A stretch of DNA of 64,000 bases from Aurantiacibacter zhengii (GCF_003584125.1 NZ_QXFL01000002.1:124001-188000); one strand, 5' to 3'. Positions 17,545 through 26,122 are shown, counted from the first letter of the stretch. Notes: generated by a model not told the origin, from the sequence alone. Translations and numbers: made by a program.

Positions 17545-18837
17545 TTAATCGGCAGGGGCGAGACCGGATGCGAGCGACAAAATACGCGCAGATGCCACCT
17601 CGCCGGTCAGCGCGTAGGCGAACGGCCCGCTTTCCCAGTAGGCCAGCGAACGCCCCTCGCGGCTTTCTACCAGCGGCAGCTTCTCGGCAGGCGTTTCCGC
17701 GCGTGTGGCGAACAGCGACACACTTTCGCCTTGCGGGGTTTGCATCACCATGGCGACCGCAGGGCCAAGATCCGATGGGTAGACCTGCACATCCCGCACA
17801 GTCCATCCAGCCGGTAGCGCCGGCAAGTCTATGCCGGTCGCGGCAGCAATCTCGCCCCGATCAAGGTTTTGTGATTCAATCTGCGATGCCATGCGCAGGC
17901 GTGCCTGCGATGCATCGTAGGAGGCGTCGGCTTCCTCGATGAAGGAGGACGCGCTGGCCGGTTCGGACGGGTCGGCAGCGGCGTGCACGACCCAACCACC
18001 CGCAAATGCCATCGCCAGCATCGCTGCCCTGCGCCAATCACCGGCGCGCGGGGGCGCGGGTTTCTGCGGGAATGCAATCACCTCGCCGCTGCGACGCTTA
18101 CGGCCGACCAGCGTGCCCTTGGTGCTGCCCGACACCCGCTCGAATGTGATCTGCGGCCAGCGTTCGCGCCAGCGCCGTGCGACGATCCGCTCACCCGGAC
18201 GCGCGCCATCGTCCAGCAGCACGATTGCGCCGGAGGAGAGGCGATCGAAAAGGCAGTCCGCCGCGCCGCGCACGAATGGATGCACCGACCACGGCGGGCC
18301 GTCGATTATGAGCAGATCGATGCTCTCGGGCAAGTTCGACAGGTCGTACCACCGGCCCGGCCAGCCCGGTACACTGGCGGTCAGCGGCGCATGTGCCATC
18401 CGCGCTTCTGCGCCTTCCTCGCCCAGCCACTCGCGCGTCGCTTCGACGAAACCTGGGTGCTGGTCATAACTGTGCAGGGTGCCGCCGCCATTACGCTCCA
18501 TCGCTTTCGCGCAGATCAGCGAGGTCGCCCCCGCGCCGAGTTCGACCACGTTGGCAGGGCGCAGTTCCTCCACCGCGTCTACGATGCGATGCAGGAAGCC
18601 GGTATCCGCTTTCCAGCTTCCGAGGTTCGGCAGGGCATCCTCGCGCAGGCCCACGCGTTCCAGCAGGCGGCGCTTCTCGGCCTTGCGCCCGCCCCACAGG
18701 CTGAACAGCAGCCACGGCCATCCGATTGCACCGAACGCCAGCCGATAGGCCACGTCGGATGCCGGGGTGCTGGAAGCGGGCGCTTCGTCCTCGTCGCTGG
18801 CGAGGGAGAATAGCGGCGTGGTGTTGCGAGATGTCAT
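17545..18837 (-). CDS. Class I SAM methyltransferase fused to a membrane-anchored anti-sigma-like C-terminal domain
   Basis: One continuous 430-residue frame with two unlike halves. Residues about 60-250 form a class I methyltransferase: VVELGAGATS (97-106) is motif I, LHSYDQHP the acidic ribose-binding strand, LLIIDGPP (175-182) motif IV. A hydrophobic stretch at 33-49 may be a membrane segment. After a Pro-rich linker, WRRAAMLAMAFAGGWVVHAA (269-287) is a likely transmembrane helix, and the C-terminal 140 residues (LPALPAGWTVRDVQVYPSDL, SVSLFATRAE, LAYWESGPFAYALTG) resemble the exported part of sphingomonad anti-sigma-factor-like proteins. The zinc-binding anti-sigma head is absent. Function unknown; substrate unknown. 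No ECF sigma gene is adjacent. Confidence 0.7.
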   Translation of the reverse strand: MTSRNTTPLFSLASDEDEAPASSTPASDVAYRLAFGAIGWPWLLFSLWGGRKAEKRRLLERVGLREDALPNLGSWKADTGFLHRIVDAVEELRPANVVELGAGATSLICAKAMERNGGGTLHSYDQHPGFVEATREWLGEEGAEARMAHAPLTASVPGWPGRWYDLSNLPESIDLLIIDGPPWSVHPFVRGAADCLFDRLSSGAIVLLDDGARPGERIVARRWRERWPQITFERVSGSTKGTLVGRKRRSGEVIAFPQKPAPPRAGDWRRAAMLAMAFAGGWVVHAAADPSEPASASSFIEEADASYDASQARLRMASQIESQNLDRGEIAAATGIDLPALPAGWTVRDVQVYPSDLGPAVAMVMQTPQGESVSLFATRAETPAEKLPLVESREGRSLAYWESGPFAYALTGEVASARILSLASGLAPAD

Positions 18838-18925
18838 TCGAAAGGGTCCGGAGCAGCTAGGCGCGGGGATAGGCCCGGCGCTGGTAGAATCGAACGCGCC
18901 TGTTAGCCAACGGATTCTCGCCCAG

Positions 18926-18967
18926 TCATGAACGGTCGATCATGAACGGCCGATCACGAACGGCCGG
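18926..18967. repeat. Three tandem 14-bp repeats
   Basis: TCATGAACGGTCGA, TCATGAACGGCCGA and TCACGAACGGCCGG follow without gap directly after the ferredoxin stop codon (minus strand). Each unit carries a CGGCCG or CGGTCG core. GANTC sites lie close by at 18887 and 18913. Confidence 0.9.
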
Positions 18968-19297
18968 TCAGAACCCCTGCGCGTCGTTGCTGTCGCTGGG
19001 AATGCGCACTTCCAGACCGTCCAGATCATCGCTCAGCATTATCTGGCACGACAGGCGACTGGTGGCGTGAACGTCTGCGGCGAGATCCAACATGTCTTCT
19101 TCGTCTTCGGCAGCCTCGGGCAGCTTGCCGAACCATTCGCGCGCGACGATCACGTGACAGGTGGAGCACGCCATCTGTCCCTCGCATGTCCCTTCCAGCG
19201 GCATTCCGGCCGCCTGCCCTACCTCGAGCAGGCGATCGCCGGGGGAAGCCGTCGCCTCAACCCGTTCGCCCTTGCGCGTAATGAAGGTGACTTTGAT
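18968..19297 (-). CDS. 2Fe-2S ferredoxin (adrenodoxin type), non-AUG start
   Basis: About 109-residue electron-transfer protein. Cluster ligands are in CEGQMACSTC (C-x5-C-x2-C) and the fourth Cys in SRLSCQIML, the adrenodoxin/ISC-ferredoxin pattern; the fold needs the strands KVTFITRKGERVEAT and PGDRLLEVGQAAG that precede the only ATG (19204). No ATG, GTG or TTG lies between them and the upstream stop. AAGGA at 19311-19307 is 8 bases before an AUC codon (19297-19295), which I take as start; AUA at 19306 is a weaker option. It follows a cysteine desulfurase by 5 bases, so it probably supplies electrons for iron-sulfur cluster assembly. Confidence 0.85.
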   Translation of the reverse strand: MKVTFITRKGERVEATASPGDRLLEVGQAAGMPLEGTCEGQMACSTCHVIVAREWFGKLPEAAEDEEDMLDLAADVHATSRLSCQIMLSDDLDGLEVRIPSDSNDAQGF

Positions 19298-19302
19298 GGC
19301 GC

Positions 19303-20376
19303 CTATCCTTGCTGCGATGCAGCATTGATAAGCTTTTCAGCGGCCAGTTCAAGCTGCTCCATGCTGGTGTAGCGCCCGAAACCCAGCCTGATGGAACTCT
19401 TGGCCTTCTTCGCGCCCAGGCCGATAGCCTGCAGCACGTGGCTGGGCCTGCCCGATCCGCTGGCACAAGCCGAGCCTGCAGAGAACATCACGTCGCGGCA
19501 ATCCGACATCAGGCGCGCGACATCCAGACCTTTCCTGCGGATGTTGAGGTTGCCGTGCCAGCGCGCCTCGGCGCTGCCGTTCAACTCCCAATCGGCGAAC
19601 AGTTCGCGCGCGCGGTGCCACAGCGCCTCGACGTGGGCGGCATCGTCCTCCATCCGCTCCTTCGCCACCATGGCCGCCGCGCCGAACCCGGCGCACAGCG
19701 CGGGGCTGAGCGTGCCGGAGCGCAGGTTCGCCTCCTGCCCGCCGCCGGTCTGCTGCGGTTCCAGCTCGATGCCGTTCCTCACCCACAGCGCGCCGATACC
19801 CTTCGGCCCGTGGATTTTGTGCGCAGAAACGGCGATCATGTCCGCGCCCGCCAGCGGCATCTTGCCGTAGGCCTGCACCGCATCGCACAGGTAGAGCGCG
19901 CCTGCTTCCTTCGCCTTGCGGTGGAATTCCACCGTGGGCTGGATCACGCCGATCTCGTTATTCACCTGCATCACGCAGACGAGCTTGGTGTTGCTGGGAA
20001 TATCCTGCTTCACGTTGCACTGCCCGTCCTTGGCGACGTTCAGTTCGTGCGCCTTGCCGATGGCATGAGCGGTATCGAGCACGGCCGCGTGTTCGATGGC
20101 AGAGACACTGATCGCGCCCTTGCCGGGGCACCCGCGCATGGCGAGGTTGATCGCCTCGGTCGCGCCGCTGGTGAAGATCACTTGGCCGTTCGGCGGAAAC
20201 AGCGCGGCCACCCGTTCGCGCGCAAGGTCCACCGCCGCTGCCGCCATGCGTCCCATGCGGTGCGGGCTGTGCGGATTACCGAAGGCTGTGCCGTCCGGCC
20301 CGTCGAGCCATTGCAGCATGGCATCGCGCGCCTCGGGCGCCAGCGGAGTGGTGGCTTGGTAGTCGAGGTAGATCAT
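19303..20376 (-). CDS. Cysteine desulfurase (NifS/IscS-like), second copy
   Basis: 357-residue PLP enzyme that removes sulfur from cysteine for iron-sulfur clusters or thio-modification. IYLDYQATTPLAPEARDAM is the family N-terminus, SAHKIHGPKGIGAL holds the PLP lysine, and SAGSACASGSGRPSHVL the catalytic Cys. ATG 20376 overlaps the stop of the upstream paralogue as ATGA, so translation is coupled; a few codons upstream (20391) are open but not needed. It is followed after 5 bases by the ferredoxin. Confidence 0.92.
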   Translation of the reverse strand: MIYLDYQATTPLAPEARDAMLQWLDGPDGTAFGNPHSPHRMGRMAAAAVDLARERVAALFPPNGQVIFTSGATEAINLAMRGCPGKGAISVSAIEHAAVLDTAHAIGKAHELNVAKDGQCNVKQDIPSNTKLVCVMQVNNEIGVIQPTVEFHRKAKEAGALYLCDAVQAYGKMPLAGADMIAVSAHKIHGPKGIGALWVRNGIELEPQQTGGGQEANLRSGTLSPALCAGFGAAAMVAKERMEDDAAHVEALWHRARELFADWELNGSAEARWHGNLNIRRKGLDVARLMSDCRDVMFSAGSACASGSGRPSHVLQAIGLGAKKAKSSIRLGFGRYTSMEQLELAAEKLINAASQQG

Positions 20377-21449
20377 GTCAGTGATTTCCAAGCGGCCGCG
20401 AAAGCATCGAGTTCCTCAGCGGTGGTGTTCCACCCCAACGATACACGGATGGTGCGGCTGGCCACATCGTCCGGCACGCCGAACGCATCGAGCACGCGGC
20501 TTTTCTTGAGCGTGCCGGACGAACAGGCACTGCCTGCGGAAACGGCGAAGCCCATCGCGTCGAGGCGGATCAGAAGCGCCTGCGCGCTCAAGCGTGGATG
20601 CGCTACCGAATAGATATGCGAGGCCTGAAGGCCAGGCATCAGGACTTCGCCTCCGGCATAAAGCGCATTCTTGAAATCGAATTGCTGTTCCACCGTTGTC
20701 GCCCAGCTTTCGATACCACCACACTCCAGTGCGGCAACCATGCCCATGATCGCAGGTAGATTTTCGGTTCCCCTCCGATACCCCCGTTCGTGCCCACCTG
20801 TGGGTTTGAGCATCGCGTAATCCCTGACGAGCAGGGCGCCGATTCCGATAGGGCCGCCAAACTTGTGCGCGGCCACGATGGCCATATCCGCGCCGTCGGG
20901 AATGGGATATTTTCCTGCACTCTGCGCGCAATCGACCAGCAGCAATCCATCGGCACCATGCACGGCTTGCGCCACCTTTGCGATATCCTGGATCGTCCCC
21001 GTTTCGGAATTGACGTGCTGAACCGCAACAAGCGTCCTGTTCTCTCCGCCAGTCTCAAGCTTCGCAGACGGTTCGCAAGCCCGGGCCACTAGGGAGAGAT
21101 CGACTTCGCCATCCTCGCCTAGCGGTATCTTGGCCTCCCCCTCGCCGACGTAGCGGTGCAGGGCATCGTGTTCTATTGCACTGATTGCGGTGTGGATCGC
21201 CTGAACCTGCTCGTAGGCCAGCGCCGCCGCCTCGCTCGCCCCGCTGGTGAATATCAGTTCCCCGTCCCAGCCGAGCGCAGCCTTGCACCGGGTCCGGGCG
21301 TCCTCCAGCGCTGCCTTGGCCTTGCGCCCTTCGGCGTGGGGAGAGGACGGATTGGCCCACATCGCAAACCCCTCGTCCATCGCCGCTTTCGCCTCGGGGC
21401 GCAGCGGAGTCGTGGCGGCGTGATCGAGATAGATGCGCTGGGCTGGCAC
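20373..21449 (-). CDS. Cysteine desulfurase (NifS/IscS-like), first copy
   Basis: 358-residue paralogue of the next gene. IYLDHAATTPLRPEAKAAM, AAHKFGGPIGIGALL (PLP lysine), GGHERGYRRGTEN and SAGSACSSGTLKKSRVL (catalytic Cys) are all intact, so both copies should be active. The two proteins differ widely in sequence, so this is an old pair rather than a recent duplication. It is the first gene of a three-gene operon ending in ferredoxin and is divergent from an alpha/beta hydrolase, with a palindrome in the shared promoter region. Confidence 0.92.
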   Translation of the reverse strand: MPAQRIYLDHAATTPLRPEAKAAMDEGFAMWANPSSPHAEGRKAKAALEDARTRCKAALGWDGELIFTSGASEAAALAYEQVQAIHTAISAIEHDALHRYVGEGEAKIPLGEDGEVDLSLVARACEPSAKLETGGENRTLVAVQHVNSETGTIQDIAKVAQAVHGADGLLLVDCAQSAGKYPIPDGADMAIVAAHKFGGPIGIGALLVRDYAMLKPTGGHERGYRRGTENLPAIMGMVAALECGGIESWATTVEQQFDFKNALYAGGEVLMPGLQASHIYSVAHPRLSAQALLIRLDAMGFAVSAGSACSSGTLKKSRVLDAFGVPDDVASRTIRVSLGWNTTAEELDAFAAAWKSLT

Positions 21450-21462
21450 GGCGCTCAGGTAA

Positions 21463-21493
21463 CAATTGCGAAAATTGGCATAATCCCTATATA
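21463..21493 (+). promoter_or_regulatory. Promoter and palindrome between desulfurase operon and hydrolase
   Basis: TTGCGA (21466-21471), 16 bases, TATATA (21488-21493) is a plausible sigma-70 promoter for the rightward hydrolase. The palindrome CAATT-N5-AATTG (21463-21477) covers its -35 box and could be an operator for both divergent units. Confidence 0.5.
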
Positions 21494-21557
21494 GCCGCCC
21501 ACTTCCTCCGCGCTACCCGCGTTGGCGATCCACATTCCAGCAGAGCAAACAACGCCC

Positions 21558-22214
21558 ATGCCTCACGTTATCTTCCCCGGCCCCGAGGGCCGTCTCGAAG
21601 GCCGTTTCTCCCCCGCCCCGCGCCCCCGCGCGCCTGTCGCGATGATCCTGCACCCGCACAGCCAGGGCGGCGGCACCATGAACGACCGGATCGTGCAGCA
21701 GTTGTACAAGACTTTCGTTGCGCGCGGTTTCGCGACTCTGCGCTTCAACTTTCGCGGCGTGGGCAAGAGCCAGGGCAGCTTCGACAACGGCATCGGCGAA
21801 CTGTCCGATGCGGCCAGCGCGCTCGACTGGGTGCAGCAGATCCATCCCGAAGCGCAGACCACCTGGGTCGCCGGCGTGTCCTTCGGCGCGCTGATCGGCA
21901 TGCAGCTTTTGATGCGCCGCCCGGAAATCCGCGGGTTCATCTCCATCGCCCCGCCTGCGAACATGTACGATTTCTCGTTCCTCGCCCCCTGCCCGGCCTC
22001 CGGCATCTTCATCCAGGGCACGGCGGATACCGTTGTGCAGCCGCAGTCGGTGCAGAAGCTGGTCGACAAGCTGCGCACGCAGAAGCACATCACCATCCAC
22101 CACGACGAGATCCCGCGCGCCAATCACTTCTTCGAGAACGAACAGGACGAGCTGATGAAGTCGGTCGACAACTACCTCGACTTCCGCCTCGATCCGAGCT
22201 GCCCGATCACCTGA
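21558..22214 (+). CDS. Alpha/beta hydrolase
   Basis: 218-residue serine hydrolase-like protein. ILHPHSQGGGTMNDRIVQ forms the oxyanion region, RFNFRGVGKSQGSFDNG the conserved following loop, and GVSFG the nucleophile elbow with Ser near 107; HHDEIPRANHFF supplies the catalytic His. It belongs to the group often annotated as a dienelactone-hydrolase-like or CocE-type domain and commonly sits beside Fe-S genes in sphingomonads. Substrate unknown. ATG 21558 preferred to TTG 21522. Followed by a terminator. Confidence 0.85.
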   Translation: MPHVIFPGPEGRLEGRFSPAPRPRAPVAMILHPHSQGGGTMNDRIVQQLYKTFVARGFATLRFNFRGVGKSQGSFDNGIGELSDAASALDWVQQIHPEAQTTWVAGVSFGALIGMQLLMRRPEIRGFISIAPPANMYDFSFLAPCPASGIFIQGTADTVVQPQSVQKLVDKLRTQKHITIHHDEIPRANHFFENEQDELMKSVDNYLDFRLDPSCPIT

Positions 22215-22242
22215 TCGCAGGCCTTCAAATTCAGTAACGCAG

Positions 22243-22277
22243 CGCGCGTCGGGACCATGGTTCCGGCGCGCGTTTTT
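22243..22277 (+). terminator. Rho-independent terminator after the hydrolase
   Basis: CGCGCGTCGG (22243-22252) pairs with CCGGCGCGCG (22263-22272) around a GGACCATGGTT-type loop, followed by TTTTT. Confidence 0.9.
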
Positions 22278-22365
22278 CATGCCACTTGCAATTCCTCGTC
22301 TTATGTGTAACAGTATAACATGACTCACCGTTTCAAGAGTGAGCACATGGAAGAGGAAGAACCCC

Positions 22366-23052
22366 ATGTCTTATGCCAATGCCACAGCCAGCCCCGCGGC
22401 CCGCATGCGCGCGGCAGCAGGGGTCGTCGCGATCCACGCCCTCGTCGGCGCCGGGGTCGTCATCGGCCTCACGATTACCGGCACCATCCCCAAGCCCGGT
22501 GTCATCGTCGACACCTGGGACATCAAGGACGAGCCGCCGCCCCCGCCGCCCAGGCCGGAGCCTGTCCCAGAGCCGGCCGAGCAGGCCTACGCTCCGGTAA
22601 CGGCGCCCAAGCCGCCGATCGAACTGGAACGTTCCGCGCCTGTCGAGGCAGAACCGGTACGCCCCAACATCGCCACGGACGTGACATTACGCCCTCTGCC
22701 CGAGACCATAAATATCCCCGGTCCCGCAGTGACGCCCAGTGTGACGCCTGCCATCGAACCTGTTGGCGCGCGGCCCCGCAACGGACCCACGGGGTGGATC
22801 ACTACCAACGATTACAGCCGCAGCGACCTTGTGCGAGAGCGCGAGGGCACGGCGGGTTATCGCCTGGTGATCGGCAGCGACGGGCGGGTGGATGCCTGCG
22901 AGATCACCCGCAGCAGCGGCCACGCTTCGCTCGATCGCAACACCTGTCGCCTCATCGAAAGCCGGGCGCGCTTCGAACCGGCCACGAACAATCGCGGCGA
23001 CAGGACCGTCGGCACTTACACCGGCTCTGTCACCTGGCAGATTCCCGACTGA
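22366..23052 (+). CDS. TonB-family energy transducer
   Basis: 228-residue protein linking inner-membrane proton force to outer-membrane receptors. One N-terminal helix (AGVVAIHALVGAGVVIGLTI, about 18-37) anchors it; a Pro-rich spacer (DEPPPPPPRPEPVPEPAE) spans the periplasm; the C-terminal domain has GTAGYRLVIGSDGRVDACEI and a disulfide-type Cys pair. No ExbB or ExbD genes are nearby, so it must use partners encoded elsewhere. Shine-Dalgarno AGAGGAAG precedes ATG 22366. Confidence 0.88.
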   Translation: MSYANATASPAARMRAAAGVVAIHALVGAGVVIGLTITGTIPKPGVIVDTWDIKDEPPPPPPRPEPVPEPAEQAYAPVTAPKPPIELERSAPVEAEPVRPNIATDVTLRPLPETINIPGPAVTPSVTPAIEPVGARPRNGPTGWITTNDYSRSDLVREREGTAGYRLVIGSDGRVDACEITRSSGHASLDRNTCRLIESRARFEPATNNRGDRTVGTYTGSVTWQIPD

Positions 23053-23075
23053 ACGAGCTTCCGGTAGAGGCCGGG

Positions 23076-23303
23076 TTACTCCTGTCCGGCCTCTGCTTCG
23101 GCAACAGCGCTGTCGGCGGCTTCTATCGGGGTCTGTCCGTCATCCATCGGCACCAGCCAGATAGCCGCGTTGGCCAGCATCACGAAGGCGAGCAGCGCCA
23201 TCAGCATGGCCTGCTTTGTAATTCCTTTGCGCCACAGCACGAAAGCACCCGCGCCCAGCGCGATGGCAGCAAGAACGATGATCGAGATGACGAGATCGAA
23301 CAT
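23076..23303 (-). CDS. Small two-helix membrane protein
   Basis: 75 residues, unknown function. Two hydrophobic segments (about 3-23 and 31-51) separated by WRKGITKQ, then an acidic tail rich in Ala and Glu. GGGGGC lies 4 bases before the ATG. Its stop is 24 bp from the convergent tonB stop. Confidence 0.7.
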   Translation of the reverse strand: MFDLVISIIVLAAIALGAGAFVLWRKGITKQAMLMALLAFVMLANAAIWLVPMDDGQTPIEAADSAVAEAEAGQE

Positions 23304-23401
23304 ATACGCCCCCTAACGCGCCGAGCGTCGCCTCGCCAGCGCTAACGCGACTGATGCCATCCCGCTTGACTAGGGCAGGTTGCATCGGCAACCACCTGAT
23401 C

Positions 23402-25240
23402 ATGCACAACATCACCGACACTTCGCTCTCCCGCCGCTCCTTCATCGGAGCGCTGGGCGCTTCCACCGCGCTTACCGTCCTGCCCGGCTGCGTCACCACG
23501 CCCACGGGCGGCCAGGCCGGGGCAGAAGCGCTGCTGGACGACATCGCCTGGAACCTGCTGCGGTACGAGCCCACGCGCGCCACCGGCCTTGGGGTCGATA
23601 CCGGTGCCCACGCCGCGCTGCGACGGCAGCTTGGCCCGGCGGGGCCGCAGGCACAGGATTCCAAGGCCGCCACCCTGCGCGCCGATCTGGAACGCGCCCG
23701 CGCCTTTCCCAAGGAGGGGCTGGACCCGGCAACCCGCACCAGCTTCGAAGTGGTCGAAAGCGCCTATTCCACCGCGATCGACGGCATGGCCCTTCCCTAT
23801 GGCGATATCCCGGTCGGCAGCTGGCGCACGGCCCCCTACGCCGTCATCCAGAACGTGGGCGCCTATATCGACCTGCCCCGTTTCCTCGATTCCGACCACC
23901 CCATCGCCGACGAGTACGACGCGGAAGCCTATATCGCCCGGCTCGAGGAAATGCCCGGCGTGCTGGAGGGCGAGCTGGAAAAGATCACCAGCGCCCGCGC
24001 CATGGGCGTGGTGCCGCCCGACTTCCTGCTGGACAAGGCCATCGACCAGATGCGCGCCCAGCTGGACGATGTGCGGTCAGGCGGAGCGATGGTGGAATCG
24101 CTGGTGCGGCGCACGAACGAGGAAGGCATTCCCGGCAACTGGGAAGCGCGCGCGACCGAAATTGTGACCGGTCGGATTGCTCCCGCGCTGGAGGCGCAGC
24201 TGGCCGAACTCCAACGCGAACGCGCCGTCGCCGACAGCGACCCGGGCATGTGGTCCCAGCCGCGCGGGGATGAGTGGTACGACTGGTCGCTCCGCTCCAG
24301 CACCACCACCAATCTCTCGCCCGATGAAATACACGAACTGGGCCTGGAAACGCTCGAGAACATCCATGCGCGGATGGATCCGATTCTGCGCGACATCGGC
24401 TATACCCAGGGCACCGTGGGCGACCGGATGACCGCGCTTTCGGAAGACGAGCGCTTCATGTTTGCCGAAGGCGATCCGGGCCGGGCGGAAATCATGGCTT
24501 TCATCGAGGACCGCGTTGCCTGGATCAGGGCGCAGATGCCGCGCGCCTTCCGCGAACTGGCCAGCGGAAACCTGGAAGTGCGCCGCCTGCCCCCGGCAGA
24601 GGAACCGGGCGCGCCTACCGCCTATGGCGGCGCGGGCAGCGTGGATGGCACGGTGCCCGGCAAGATGTGGATCAACCTGCGCACCACCGATCTGCACCGC
24701 AAGTACGATGTGCCCACCCTCGTTCATCACGAGACGATTCCCGGCCACGTTTGGGAAGGCGAATATTCCAACAAGTTGCCTCTGATCCGCTCGATCCTCG
24801 CCTTCAACGCGTTCTCCGAAGGGTGGGCGCTGTATTCGGAACAACTGGCCGACGAACTGGGCGCCTACGACGAAAACCCGGCGTGGAAACTGGGCTACCT
24901 GCAGGATGCCGCCTTCCGCGCCTGCCGCATGGTGGTCGACACGGGCCTGCACCACAAGCGCTGGGGTCGCGAGCAGGCGGTTCGCTTCTTCATGGAAAGG
25001 AACGGAAACAAACGCGAACAGATCGCCAGCGAGGTGGATCGCTATTGCAGCTGGCCGGGCCAGGCGACCGGCTACATGGTCGGCAAGCTGGAAATCCTGC
25101 GCCAGCGCGAGCGCGCAATCAGCGAACTTGGCAGCGCCTACGACCTGAGGGATTTCAACCAGGCGGTAGTGGATGGCGGCAACGCTCCGCTGGACGTGCT
25201 GGCCGGGAACGTCGGCAGGTACATCGCGACCGCCGGATAG
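23402..25240 (+). CDS. DUF885 family protein, exported, peptidase-like
   Basis: 612-residue exported protein of DUF885, a family with a gluzincin-like HHETIPGHVW motif that probably makes it a zinc carboxypeptidase. The N-terminus has a twin-arginine signal (LSRRSFIGALGAS) with LPGC as possible lipobox. The metal-binding motif HHETIPGHVWEG lies near 443-454; AFSEGWALYSEQL is the conserved downstream glutamate segment. ATG 23402 chosen. The next gene follows in 9 bp, so they are likely co-transcribed. Substrate unknown. Confidence 0.88.
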   Translation: MHNITDTSLSRRSFIGALGASTALTVLPGCVTTPTGGQAGAEALLDDIAWNLLRYEPTRATGLGVDTGAHAALRRQLGPAGPQAQDSKAATLRADLERARAFPKEGLDPATRTSFEVVESAYSTAIDGMALPYGDIPVGSWRTAPYAVIQNVGAYIDLPRFLDSDHPIADEYDAEAYIARLEEMPGVLEGELEKITSARAMGVVPPDFLLDKAIDQMRAQLDDVRSGGAMVESLVRRTNEEGIPGNWEARATEIVTGRIAPALEAQLAELQRERAVADSDPGMWSQPRGDEWYDWSLRSSTTTNLSPDEIHELGLETLENIHARMDPILRDIGYTQGTVGDRMTALSEDERFMFAEGDPGRAEIMAFIEDRVAWIRAQMPRAFRELASGNLEVRRLPPAEEPGAPTAYGGAGSVDGTVPGKMWINLRTTDLHRKYDVPTLVHHETIPGHVWEGEYSNKLPLIRSILAFNAFSEGWALYSEQLADELGAYDENPAWKLGYLQDAAFRACRMVVDTGLHHKRWGREQAVRFFMERNGNKREQIASEVDRYCSWPGQATGYMVGKLEILRQRERAISELGSAYDLRDFNQAVVDGGNAPLDVLAGNVGRYIATAG

Positions 25241-25249
25241 GAGATGCCC

Positions 25250-26122
25250 ATGCCGCGCCGTTTACCCCTGGCCGCTCTTGCCGCGGGCACGGCGCTGGCA
25301 TTGTCGAATGCGCCCGCCTGGGCGGGTTTTCCGGTTTCCGAGCTGGTAACATGCGCGGTGGGCGGGGAGGAATTCACCTTCACCACCACCGGCTCCTATT
25401 CCGTTTTTGGTTCGCGCCCCGATGGCAAGCCATACGGCAGCTGGGTCTTCCCGCTCCCCATGCCCGATTGCCCGGGCAATGGACTGGTCATGTACCGGAC
25501 TTTCACGCCCGAAGAGATTGCCGTGCTGGAAAGTTATCTCGCCAGTGAGGAATTTGCCGGGATCCGGCAGGAAAGCAGCTATTACCGTGCTGCTCACATT
25601 GCGCGTCGGCTGGAGGCGGAAGGCGATCTTGCGCCGCTATGGCTGCTGATGCGCGCGGGCTGGCAAGTGGACGGTGATGAGGCGGCGAAGGCCCGCTACC
25701 AGCGCGAGTTTGCGCAGACCGTGGCGGAGCTCTCCGGCGCCCCGAATAGCGCCGATCACATCACGCTCGCCTTTCGGGCCGCCAATGCCTGGCGGGAACT
25801 GGGCGAATTCGAACGGGCTGGCGAAGTCCTGTCGGGCATTGCGGATCCCGCCGCTGCCACGTTCGAAGACGACACCAGCGAGCGCCAACAGCGCAATTGG
25901 CGGGAGTGGCTGGCAAAGGACATTCCCCAACTGGGTGAACTGATCGCGCAGGAGAATGCGGAGAGCGAGCCGGTGGCCATGATCCCGGACACGCAGGCCG
26001 CATTTCGCTGCGTTGAGCTGGAGCAGGATGGCGCACCCTTGCCGCAGCGTTGCACGTCGGGCGAGCTGGACGAGGATATCTCCCGCTTTCGCCAGTCCAG
26101 GTCGGCCTCCGACGGTACCTGA
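25250..26122 (+). CDS. Secreted hypothetical protein
   Basis: 290 residues, not recognised with confidence. A signal peptide (RRLPLAALAAGTALALSNAP, cut after AWA) leads to a domain containing four Cys (VTCAVGGEEF, PMPDCPGN, FRCVEL, QRCTSG), the first two spaced as in DUF2225-like proteins. The middle resembles helical tetratrico-type pairs (ITLAFRAANAWRELGEFERA). AGGAG at 25239-25243 fits ATG 25250 better than ATG 25244. It directly follows the DUF885 gene, suggesting a joint periplasmic role. Confidence 0.7.
   Translation: MPRRLPLAALAAGTALALSNAPAWAGFPVSELVTCAVGGEEFTFTTTGSYSVFGSRPDGKPYGSWVFPLPMPDCPGNGLVMYRTFTPEEIAVLESYLASEEFAGIRQESSYYRAAHIARRLEAEGDLAPLWLLMRAGWQVDGDEAAKARYQREFAQTVAELSGAPNSADHITLAFRAANAWRELGEFERAGEVLSGIADPAAATFEDDTSERQQRNWREWLAKDIPQLGELIAQENAESEPVAMIPDTQAAFRCVELEQDGAPLPQRCTSGELDEDISRFRQSRSASDGT

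Noticed and set aside
16319-17806. 495-codon open frame on the - strand
   Set aside because: Antisense shadow of the MscS gene and its edge; composition is His/Arg-rich, typical of high-GC shadow frames.
19309-20613. 434-codon open frame on the + strand
   Set aside because: Antisense shadow of the cysteine desulfurases.
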